This document shows positions 26,601 through 38,140 of a stretch of DNA of 64,000 bases, piece after piece. The DNA is taken from the NCBI GenBank assembly GCA_020086605.1, contig JACBWW010000045.1:5138926-5202925 (forward strand), written 5' to 3'. The stretch's first letter is position 1. Each line of letters starts with the position of its first letter. The position numbers and the translations under genes are program-made. This stretch comes from Lanius collurio. Lineage: Eukaryota > Chordata > Aves > Passeriformes > Laniidae. The notes beneath the pieces were generated by a model. The model was not told the origin of the DNA. It worked only from the letters and a program-made list of their open reading frames with translations, and searched no databases.

Positions 26601-29600
26601 GATTTTCAGCTGCCTTCTCTCAGGGGCTTCTGGCCAGACAGTTCTAGAAATCTGATTTACTCTAGAGGGTGATTTGTAGTTATCTAATCTTATTTCTGTA
26701 AAAACTGAGTGGTGTGTAATTTTATCTGCTATGCTGGATGCTGGTAAATGTTCAACTAACGTGATATTCCATACCTGCATAGAGGGGCTGAAATCTCAGA
26801 ATACATTACATTAAAACTACCTGTTCATTAGAGCACAGAGTTCAAACAATTGTGCTTCCAAGGTCTAACTTCTCATTGGTAATGCATCAGGGAAGCACAA
26901 AAATTAAACCTAAATCTACAGAATTAAGAATTAATACAAAAACACCAAGTAAAATATCATGTTCAAAAGAAACTATTAGATAACTGCACACATTTTTTCT
27001 ATGGTGCCACTTCTAATCAAGGGGAGTTAATGGCAGAAGTCAACCAGAAAGAGGATCAGGAGTTGACAAAGGAGACACTTTCACCCCTTCTTCTATGACC
27101 TGGTCCATCTTATGTCTTTGATAAGTCCATACATGGCTTCCAACACTACAAGATTCTAGAAGAGAAGCTCAATTTCAGGTGCCAGTTTTCACAGACATCT
27201 TTTTCTCCAGGTGCCTGCAAGACTTAGGTGAGCTACAGAGGGATGCAGAAGCCAAAGGGAGTTGATATTCCTGAGAACACTATCAATAGAAAAAAGAAAG
27301 CACACTTTGCCTCTCAGTTTTGGGGTTTTTTTCCTTCCTTTCCAGCTCAGTAGAACAGCTATTAAACAGATTTATTGCTGGCATATATGATTATTTCAGC
27401 AGAATGGGGAGGGAGCCATGGATCAGCATTCACACCTCATTTCCCACTACATCCCACCAGAGCCCACGGCCCCTCCTGCCATGCACTGAGGGAGAGTACC
27501 AGACAAAGAGAGATCAATGCCCAAAACAGAAATATTCCTTTCCTTGTTCTGTCACAGGTAAGAGCACAAATTTTCTTCCCATATGTACAGAAGTGTTTGT
27601 TTGCTTTGAATGTATAAAGCAGCACTGCCACATAATTACCATCTGCCACTTCATCAAGGCACAGAGATGCAGCTGTTGTTTTTTCCTTTTTATTTGTGTT
27701 TGCAACCTTTTCTCATGGATTTCATCCAACATAATGTAAACCTACATAATGTAAACTATTACTAAGTGATTTTCCAAGTCACAGTGAGCAACAGTTTTAT
27801 TTTAAAGGCAGCCTCAATCTTCCACAGTAGAACTTCAGTCCCCAAGTAAATCCTGCAGCTTGAGCATCCCCATATAAAGGACACTGATAGTGGGACAGGA
27901 ATATTAGAAAGACCCAATATAGGAATTTTATTGACAGTGCAAAGAGACAAAAATAAATCAAAGAATCTATAATTCATGTTTCTTTCATATGTAACTGACA
28001 TCAATTAATTGAATTATTTCTTTTAGATCATCATTCAGGAAGAGCTTTCTGCAATCTGAATGGCAGCTGTCTGGAAAAGGTCCCCATAAAACAAAAGGAA
28101 AAAGTAGTTTTTGTGTGGAAGTTGTATCAGCTGCAGCATTGACCTGTGCTCTACCTTTGATAAACATAACATCCACAAGTGAAAAGAACAACTGTGGTAC
28201 TTCAAAATGTCTTTTCCATCATCCCAGCATATGGCAGAGACATGAATTAAAAAGAGGCACCTTGTCTAGCCACACTAAAAACTCATACACATATATCCAT
28301 TCCAATCATGAGAAAGGTGAGCATAACAAAGTCATTTCATTTTAAGTGGCTCTGCTCATAACAGATTTCTTCTGACAAAAATTTCCTTCAGAAAGAATGG
28401 AGAATTTCTCCCAAGAGAAAAAATTTAGACATCCACCACAGTACTAGCTTCATTTTCATCTCCAATCTACACCCTTCAGGTACCCCAATCCATTCATTTC
28501 CTTCCTATATAAACATTTATGTAGAACATATCTCTCATAAATGAAATCCCAAAGCAATGATGAGCTTGTTATAAGAACAACTTGATACAGATTATTATTC
28601 TGCAAGGATACGGCCAGCAAAATAAAACCATCTTAAAGCCAACATTTGGCAGGGGCTATCAAATCCAGCTTGTTACACAGTGCTACCATGGTTTATAAAA
28701 GTGCACTCTAATTAAGGTAAATGAGGTAGCAAGAACACAGTGACATTGTTAACTTAATGACCCATAGCCAAATTATTTAAAACTTCTTTGAAGTTCAACT
28801 TAATTGTAATAGATATAATATTGAAGAATTTTTAGAAGTCTGGGATGCCTTGTAGAGTAACCTTAATGATCTTTTTCTCCTCTACCTTGTATTTTGGGTG
28901 TTTGTGTGCATGTGTTTGGAATACTGCTTATAATGCTGGTATTTAGTATGGAAGTGAATTCCAGTTTATGGCTGGTGCCATCCACGCAGTAAAACGACAT
29001 CCATGTTCTCCAGGCCCACCACGGTGCCATATTTTAAACTAATAAGGTACAAGAACTTGGCAGCTACCATGAGAACACTGATTTCCATTCTGTCAAATGA
29101 GACTTTGTCCATGCAAAGAAGAATACTTTTCCATAATCTAAAGGCACTTTTTTTTCCCCCAAATGTTCTAAATACAGAGCACGCAAAAAACCACTTTAAA
29201 TTAATTACCAACATAACTGTATTTTGCCTTGTTCTAGGAAGCAATCTCAGAAGCACCAACAGTGTACTGTGAGCTTCCAACCAAAACAAAAGCCATTAAA
29301 AAAGTAAGCTTTACTGCAAACAGCAAGTTTAAGTTACTCTGGAGATGGATAGTGAAACCCAGCATACTTTATTTTTCTTAGCTGAAATGAGTTCACTGTT
29401 TTCATCTGCAGAGTGAGACCTGATGTCTAATATGAATTTGTTACAAAGCAGAAATAAGAACATTTTTTTACAAATTATTTTATTACGAGCTCCAGAAGGA
29501 GAGTTACTTCCCACACATTGCAGAACACTCAGATCTGTTTAAGACCATTGGTACAAATCACAGAAGAGATTTGGAGCATTCAGAGAAAGATGTGCATGCT

Positions 29601-30259
29601 GTATTTCCACAGTGGTTATCAGAGAGTAAGGAGACAATCAAAAGCACATTTACAGCAAGCATAACACACATGGAAAAACCCCCCAAAAACTCCCATCAGC
29701 TCAGACTGCAGCCTTGTGGTGCCCAACTGCAAAAGAACCCTTGCACACAGCAAGTTCATGAATGGAAATTATTGTTAATCACCCATCCTGCTGTCACAGA
29801 AGGGGTTTGGCTGCCCTTAACACCTTGACAATGATCTTTGTTTCACACAAATCAGTAAAAAGATCAACTACTACTCACACCATCCCTCTGTAAACATCTC
29901 TATCCCCCTTCACTTCCAAATGCCAAAGGAATTAGTGCAAATGCTTTGTAATCTTCCCACCCACTCCATGAGGTGGGAGATGATTTCAGCAGCCAGATCT
30001 GCTGCATTTCAAATCACCCCCTGCTTCAGCCTCAGCGTGCCAAGCACAGGGATCAGGGGAGGCTCAGCTTTATTTCTGAGCTCAGGCCCATTAAGCCAAG
30101 CTGAGTTCGACAGAACAGGGTTCAGAAACATCAGTGATGGGCTGTACTTAACATTTCATAAGTTCCCACTTTCATCCCCGTGTCACACTGCAGGTTTTTC
30201 GTGCTCCATCTTATTAATGAGAACATCTCTCTTTCCCCCCTTTTCGTTTGAAGGCTTCT
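23691..30259. other. Long unique noncoding stretch with weak exon-like spots
   Basis: About 6.6 kb of AT-rich sequence. Points of note are an acceptor/donor pair enclosing an open frame (27346-27557, plus), a 15 bp tandem duplication at 27729-27757, and overlapping open frames on both strands at 28966-29289. None of the translations is recognisable. Nothing else in the stretch could be assigned. Confidence 0.5.
27729..27757. repeat. 15 bp direct tandem duplication
   Basis: ACATAATGTAAACCT at 27729-27743 is followed directly by ACATAATGTAAACT at 27744-27757. Two copies with a one-base difference at the end; consistent with slippage. Confidence 0.85.
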
Positions 30260-30460
30260 TGTAGCATCTGTATTTTATTCCTAATCACGTCTTATTCCGG
30301 AATAACTTTGACACAGCTCAATTCCACAGCACTGCAGAGCAATTTTTCCCTCAGTGACATTGCTTTAAAGCTGACCAGTGGATTATAGGACATGAATACT
30401 ACTAGTGAATGGGGCAACAGGCCAGGACTGTCAGAAAATCAGTCATATTGTTTAAATTTT
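30260..30460. promoter_or_regulatory. Possible conserved noncoding element
   Basis: A compact block with retained CpGs (AATCACGTC and ATTCCGGAATAAC) and AT-core words but no homopolymers. ATTCCGGAAT is a perfect 10 bp palindrome with an ETS-like GGAA core on both strands. The block overlaps only the very end of the domain-less plus frame at 29920-30264. Low confidence, from appearance alone. Confidence 0.15.
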
Positions 30461-33329
30461 CCCATAAGCTGATCAAACTACATTCAAATTTAACTAAATG
30501 TAGTTAGATCACCTAACTACTGGTTAGATTTTATTTTCTCTTCTGACACTTCTACAAATTATTATTCCAGAGCTGTCCTTAATTACCATTATTTTCTTGC
30601 ATGACAGAGTTTATTTTCATTTCCTCTGAAACAGTCATTCTAAAACCACAATTTTAGGGAGAAGCAACATGTGCAGAGAGGAGACAGCAGTTCAAAGTGA
30701 ACACAGCCTGTACAACACATTAGGGGCTCTGGATTTGTACATGGGTCACTGAAGTTCCCATTGCTCAATTATCACATTTACTAATGCCAGCTAAAGTGGA
30801 ATTAGTTTGGATTTGCTTGCTTACACTGTTAATCATATTTTCTTCAGCCACACAGACAGATTACTAAGCTGAGCCTTTGAAAGTATATGTTTGATTATAA
30901 ATACATAACAAATTCTGGGGCAAGTGGCATTTCCAGACAGCCATTTGGAGATTTCAGCCCCTTGCCACTGTCACACTGTCTGGACAAACAGGAAATCAGG
31001 GCTGCTCTCCTGGGCAAACTGGGGCTCCAATCCCTGTGGAGCTCCCAGGCTTTCATTTCACACACAAAGAGCAACATTTCCACAGATTGATGCAAATTTG
31101 CAGCTATAACTATTAATGCTGCATATACAAGTAAAATACATTAAAATCCCTCATACTGGCTAAAATACCAAGTAACATGATGTGTGTATTTTAGCAAACC
31201 CACCTGCTGCTTTTCCTTGCAGAAGACCTGCCCAAATGTAGCCCTAATTCCAGTATTATCTCCATGATGATTCTGGAGTGTCCTCTGTGTGAATTTTTCT
31301 CAAAGCTTGGATTCAACAAATGGAATATTCCCTTGGCTCTGTTTCTCACCCCATCAGTCTATGGTGGTTTCAGCTCCAAATCTGACATAGATGTTTTTAA
31401 TGCTATTTACAAATTAATGCAAACAGGAAATTTGTGCTGCATGTAGCAAAAACAAAGCAATAAAAAGGCAAAAGCAACCCTCCTGTGTTTTTTGTTGGGA
31501 TTTCCATGGTTTAATCTCACAGATTCTCAATCTGTCTACAGTCAATTGAGAAAGATAACAGATATTTACCAGTAGTCTCACCAGTATCTTTTCTCTTTAT
31601 TAAACCAAGTGAGCTTTCTAAAATGCCTCTATTAGAAGAAAGTTACTTTTTGAGAGCTACTTCTGGAATTTTGTAGAGATAAAGTACTTCCTGTACTGGG
31701 AGCCTTATCATTAGAGGTGAAACACAGGACAAGCTAACAGTATGTTGGGATTTCTGAGACAAAAGCAAGCTCAAAAAACTACTGCAAACAATTCAGGGAT
31801 TATTTTCCATTTGCAGTTTCAATGCAGATGGGAAGGTGGTGTCGTGCTAGAATGGCCTCATCTTCTCCTTAGATATTTCAGGGTTATTTAAGGTGCAAAT
31901 AGAGAAAAGTTTTCCTTTTAGAGAGCTCCTTGTGCAGTGCTGGCAGCTTCCCTTTGTCCTTTCACAGGGTTTGTTCTTTAGCAGGAAGAAGCCCCCATTT
32001 CCAAAGCACCAACATTTTCTGTTGTGGCAATGAGTGTGAGCCCAGCACTGGTTTTGTCCATTAAGGAATTGCACACAAATTAAAGGACTGGAGCGCCTAT
32101 TTCTCAGTAGATCCTCCTCCTGAACAGTCCTCAGAAAAGGGTGTCAAAACCCATCAATACTAATTTATAGCCAATGTTGGCAAATGATAAAATCTAAGCA
32201 ATATGAATGTTATGACAAAAAATGCACTGGTACTGATGTGCTCAGCACTGAAACAATTGAATTGAGGATTTGGGGCATTTGACTTCTCTACACACAGTGA
32301 CCACAAACCAGAACTTTCTATAATTACTATAAAGCAAATCTCACAGCACTTAAACTTTTGCTGTTCTATAGAGGAAATTACAGTGCATCCCAACATGCAC
32401 TGTGATGGTGTTTCAGCAAGCACCAAAATTCTGAATTATTGTTGTGGAATCACTCACTGGTGTCTTTTGAAATATTTTTCATTGAGGTTAAATGCCATTA
32501 GCTAAGACCCAGAAAAAGCAGTTACAAAATCTGAATAGCCCAGGATTTTGAAGGAAGCATTTACACCACAGCTGTTTCTTCAATCCATAAGCTCTGCCAT
32601 GAAATCCCACAGTGACCAAAAAAATAAAATCAAGGCAGAGAGGCTGTGAACCTGAGTACTGACTTTACCATTTATTCCTTTTCCACTGCATCTGCCATTT
32701 CAATATCCCCACAGCAAAAGGGAGCAAAAGGCTCCTGATGGCTGAATAAAACCCAGGGAGCATTAGTGGTAGCACATGTGCATTTGCACTCTGATTTCTA
32801 ACATCACACTTAATCTATTCCTGCTTGAAAACTCTCACTTGGAAATACTCAGGAGATTTGTTCTCCTTATTTTCCTGAGCTGACAGGAATCAGTGTTATT
32901 TGCTAGGTCTAAAATGCTCTGTTGTAAAACCTTTTTACAATTTCATACTGTAAATTAAAATTTTATTTCATATTACTTAATTTAGCAACTTAATCATCCT
33001 CATGACTCACTTTGTTAAACAATACCTCACTGGATTTTTTTATATTTTATTTTAAAATTCCTTTTTGAAGTTGTAATATTCCTTTATATAATATGTCTGT
33101 GCAGCCAACATGTTCTGGTCATTAACAGAAAAAACATTTGTGACAATGTTCCTTTTTTAACTGAATGCCAGAGCAATCTTTACCCTATTTCTACAGTGGG
33201 AACCAGTAAAAACATAAGAAAAAAAATCAGTCCAGAGACAGAAACATGTAGGGATAACTAAACCAAAAAAGGTAAAATGTAATCAATGCTTATTAACTTT
33301 CATATAGGATCTAGAGACTTTTTGTTTTA
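30461..33329. other. Unique noncoding sequence with a terminal-exon-like segment
   Basis: AT-rich sequence. A splice-acceptor-like tract ending at 31222, an open frame of about 74 codons from 31223 to a stop at 31446, and AATAAA at about 31461 together imitate a last exon (see findings). A short inverted repeat with 7 bp arms (30501-30507 and 30513-30519) is also present. No recognised gene or repeat. Confidence 0.5.
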
Positions 33330-33640
33330 AATTTGTTTTACACTGACATTATAATTGGCTTCATTAGTCTTGAAAATTGTCGCTGCAAGTCAGACAGGCT
33401 GACTGCCTGGCTCCTGCAGTTACAAAATAGCATTAGAAAATGCTAATTGTTAAATGAAATTTCAGGCTGAAATATCCTATATTGAAACACACTGCACTCC
33501 AACCACGCAGACAGGGATTTAGAGCAGGCGAGGAGAACGGGGATTTTCAAATGCAAACTCAAATTAGGACCAAAACGGAAAATGGGGAGCGTTGGAACTT
33601 GTAAGACTGAGGCTTATTTGAAGAAACAAACACAATATAT
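33330..33640. promoter_or_regulatory. Possible conserved noncoding element with CpG cluster
   Basis: At least six CpGs lie in about 220 bp (near 33381, 33506, 33528, 33538, 33576 and 33591) in a neighbourhood where CpG is rare. A near-palindromic pair, TAGCATT (33428-33434) and AATGCTA (33439-33445), contains an ATGCTAAT word resembling a POU/octamer site. There are no long open frames. Both points suggest constraint, but conservation was not tested. Confidence 0.22.
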
Positions 33641-36600
33641 GCAGGAAACACTACAGATTTTAAAGGAGCAATCCAATGAAGAAACAAACCCTCCATGCTC
33701 TGCTTAAGCAGTTATTTTGCACATCTCACTTTTTTGAAAATTTGAAAGAAATAACACACAGCACCAATTTCAAGAAAAGCTTTTCAATTACTGATAAACC
33801 CACATTGTTAAGCAGAAGTAGTATGAAGGGGGGAAAGGCTTTTTTTATAAGCTTTGCTTAACTTACTAGTAAGAACTTCCACTAATGCCTTCTTAAAAGG
33901 CAAATAATTTATTGGGAGGAATGAAGGAGGAAGCAATTATGAGACTCAACTTCAATAAAATCATTTGGATTAAGTCCTCCTTAGGCAGAGATTTAGTTCT
34001 TCATAGATTTCTGCTATTTTATTAAATACTTAGGCATTCAAGTTTTCCTCTATTTGTCATCATTTTCCCCAATAAAACATTAGCAGAAGTTGAGAATATT
34101 TGGGGACATGAGTAAAATCCTCTTACACACAATGGTCTCTCTAAAATGAGCTCTTTCACCTAACTGCTCTGTTGATGCTTCCTTGGACTCTTCCCACCAA
34201 ATTCCTGTAAAGCAGCATCCTAAAACAGGCATTGCAGAGTTGAGAGAAAACTATGTGTAAGGGAAATCCAAAAAAAAAGAAAAAATGTAAAGAAATAAGA
34301 TATTTAACAATCACTTTGAAATCTGTCATTTATGCAGTTCTTCAGTCTCATCTAAGGAAAAAAAAAGAGAAAGACTTGAGACAGCCTCCTCTCTCTCACA
34401 TGGAACAAAATGCACGTTAGCCAAGAAAAACTTCACAGGTCTGCAAGGCTGGTGCATAAAACTTGACAGACTTTCAGAGCTCAGCTCCAAGTTCCAGATG
34501 TAAATGCCATGACAATCTTGGCTAGAAACTGATATTCAAAATCTGCACAGAGACAGATTTTATTAGGGTGGAAATCTAGAAAGGGGAAATTAGTGAAAGA
34601 AACAGAGTTCCTTACTCCTCCTCCCTCAGAAACCTCTGAAGAAACCTGTGTAAGGAGTGTTCCAATAAACCCCCATCCTCTCAAACACCCCTTTACATCC
34701 ATAGGGCCCCACACCTCTTGGCAGAGGATCTGCCAGCACAGATACAGGGTCAACAACTGTGGAATAGTCAGAAAAGCAGGGACATTTGATCAGAAAATTC
34801 AGATCAGGAGACAATAAAAACGGTGCTCACTGCAGATGAGCATTTCCTGCTCTGCCCAAGCCCTTTGTGCCATGTCCATGTGAGGAGGACAGGACACAAG
34901 AGCTGAGGGTGACACAGGGGGACAGCACTTCTCACTGTGCTCAAGGCCACAGAGCAGGAGGAGGAAGAACAGACAAGATGGACTCTTGACAGAGTCCAGA
35001 CTGGAGGGAAAAAAAATGGATTTGGAGAGTCAGGATCTGGCAAAGCTTAGAGCAGTTCAGAAGAGCTCCAGCTGAGTATCTGCTCCATGGTGTTCAAAGA
35101 GGGAGCCTGTCCCTCCAACACACACAGGGATGGCTCCAAGAGCCAAAAGGAGAGTGGGGTGTGCTCCCTCAGCACCACAGGGCAGGCACAGGGAACTCGA
35201 GCAGGGACAGCCAGCAGCCCCCAAAGACAGGGGAGGTGCCACCAGCACCCTCCAGTCACTCCATGTTCTGTCACACTGCTGCTGCTCAGCTGCCACCCCT
35301 TCTGAGTGACAGGGCAGCAGTGGGCTTTGGGCTGGAGATTGTGTTCCTGGATGATCTCAGAGCAGAGATTTGTGCACCAGTACCTGCCCCTAGTGAGGGG
35401 GAATTATCCACACTCAGATGCACTGAGCTGTTAGTCACTGCTGAGGCTGAAGTGCAGCCAGGATGCATTTGTGTGCTGGAAAAGCTACTGAGCAGCAGCA
35501 CCTTGGACACTTCTGTAATAGTCCATGTTCAAAACATCACAAAAAAGTCACATTTATATATTATGGAACAATAATCCTGCAAGATGCTGGGTTTCTCCAT
35601 ATGCTCTGTAAGAGATAACAATTACAAATGCTATTTTCTCCTGTAAGGCTAATGCAGTTTCTAAAATAGTGTTTATGTATTACTACAAGATAAGTTTTCC
35701 TGCAAGTTCTCAGATAGCTGCTATAGACAAAAAAAAAATTGCTTTTGTTTATTGCAAGATCCCCTTTAAAAAAAACTCATCATCAGACCATTTTGCTGTG
35801 CAAAAGAACCACTCTTTTTCTGTCTAGTTTTAAGAAAGTTGTAACAGCTGTACTTTAGTGTATCAAAGCTCAGCAGCAACTCAGAGTTAATAAAACTGGA
35901 GTCTCTCCTACAGCCTGTGAAGCCTAAAAGACACTCAAATTTAAGCAGCACATCCTCTCACCACAGAACACTTGTCCCTAACAAAAAACCTTTTCCTTAC
36001 ACTATCACCTTGGACAGATATTGCTGGTACATGTAAAATCAGCTGACAATGCATGTAAAACCTGACATTTCCTTAATCAATTACTTGCTAAATAGCTTCA
36101 TAACTTCCATTTGAAATGTTGGAGGAGGAAAAAAGGAAAAGTTTGAATTCTATCATGGGATTAATGTCAGCAGGCAGGAAGATCTTGCAGGAACTGAAAA
36201 TTTGAGAGCCTGGTGAGTAAAGTAGTTTAGGTACCTGACCAGAATAGTGTGATAATCCTAAAACCAATAATTTAGACATACTAAAGATTACTAACCAGCA
36301 TTACTATTTCTCCTGTAGCATTAACCCAGAATATTCTTAGCTTTATTCAATTCTAGCACTCAAACCCAAGCTAGAGGCTCTCATGGTGCTCTCATACTGC
36401 TGGCATAACTCAAAGAGGACATGTGAAGACAAAAAGTGTTGACAGAAAGAGGAAATCAGTTTGAGACATCACACAGGGAACAGCTGACTACATTCTACTT
36501 GTGCACAAAGCCATAAATCCCATTTTCTCTCTTACAGGGAGTACTAAAGTTTGGTGAAGCTGCTGCTTAAGTTGAAAACATCAACAAGTACCCAGCACAG

Positions 36601-37934
36601 AGCAAAGCTGACGGAGCTGTGCAAGAGCTCAGCTACCTGGGGATGCTCCTGGGAGCCTTTAGGGAAGGCAGAGCACTGAGAACTGTCTGGACAGTCTGTC
36701 ACAAGGAAAAAAAGAGAATTCCTTTGGCACAGGGAAGGAGTCCCTATTGTAGGTTAGCATTCTGACTCCATCCTGCCAAGGAGGCATTGAGGCTACCACT
36801 TTATTTGGGTTGGTGCCTGAAACCTCAGTCTGGTTTCACACATGGCCACAGATTTAGTGCACAGGTTTAGTTTTGAGGTGCAGGTGTTAACTCAGAAGCT
36901 TTTAAAACAGCACCTATGGAAAAGAAAGATTATTAAAAACCTGAAGCATTCATTAAAGGTATGAGTAGAGAATACACAATATTTTAAAGCCCTCCTAAAT
37001 GCAGCCCCACGATGTCCTCACAAGAAGGTTCAGTGCCCCTCCTGGGAGCACCTTATTCAGCACCAGCCACACAACTGCAGGGGATGTTCTCCTGACTGGA
37101 CTTTACATGCAACTTCACCATTCACTACAATGGACACATCACAAAGGCAAGCATGAAAATTTTAGCATTTGAGAAAACAGATGAACTTTGGTGGTATTTA
37201 AATGTAGGTGAAGATTTAAATTTACAGAGAAATGCAGTTCATTTATTTACATCCTATATCATTAACACAACCTTAACAGATACAAAATAAGTGAAAGGAG
37301 TCCTGTGAGACTTAAGACTTGCTGCAAAACCTAAAAGGCTGCCCAAACTTCTTGCATCTCATGAACATAAAGAGAAGATGCATAACCCTGAGCTCAGCAA
37401 GTAGCTCAAGTTGTCAAAATACAGAATTCTGCCATTCATAGTCATGTCAAATAATGATTCTTCAAAGACATCAAGGGTGCATCAGAGAGCTCTAACCCTG
37501 ATTGGGCACTTGGTTCTGATATCACAAACAATTTAAGTTCATTTTAAACTTAGGATAAAAGTACCAAGTGACAGACAAGTGCATTCAACTCAAAATAAAA
37601 AATATATATTTTTTCAAGAGTAAGTAAGCATCTGGAACCACACAGTTTGCCTTGTATTTTTTCAACCTTTCTCCACCACACAGATGTTTCAACAGAACAA
37701 AAGAAGTAAAACGACAGGGAACACATTAAGGACAAAATTGGGTTGGTAGATCCACTCAGCACACTTTGGTCAATGGTCAGAGTCTCAGTGTGTTTTCAGG
37801 GATTATTATCCTCCCTTCAGTGTTCTGTTTATTGTTTTAGCCTCTCTGGAAAGCATGAGCACTTAGAAGTACACTCTGCCTTTCCATCTCCATTCTGTTT
37901 GCACTCAGAGATTGTCACAATTGGACAGATGCCC
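33641..37934. other. Unique noncoding sequence with a GC-rich patch
   Basis: Mostly AT-rich. Between about 34830 and 35520 the sequence is richer in G and C, with domain-less frames on both strands (for example 35161-35574, plus, 137 codons). The patch has no CpG enrichment and no transposon wording I recognise, so an eroded repeat is as likely as anything else. No gene is called. Confidence 0.5.
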
Positions 37935-38140
37935 TCTTAAATCCGCTGCAGATCAAAGCATTGTCTTACAGTTGGGTCTTCCCCGTGATTGACACGCGGT
38001 GATTACAGCTCCTATTGCCTGCCCTGATTACATGGTCCACTTCAGTTTAGCAGCCTCAGGTTCCAGCAGGCACTGCCCATTTCCATGGTTATCTGCTCTG
38101 TTTTCAGCTTGGGAAGGGAAACTACACAGCAACACTTAGC
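37935..38140. promoter_or_regulatory. Possible conserved noncoding element with PBX/MEIS-like site
   Basis: Contains TGATTGAC at 37986-37993, a good PBX/MEIS-type word, followed by ACGCGGTGATTACAGC with two CpGs in a CpG-poor background. Sequence complexity is high and no open frame of note crosses the block. Enhancer-like by texture only. Confidence 0.2.
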
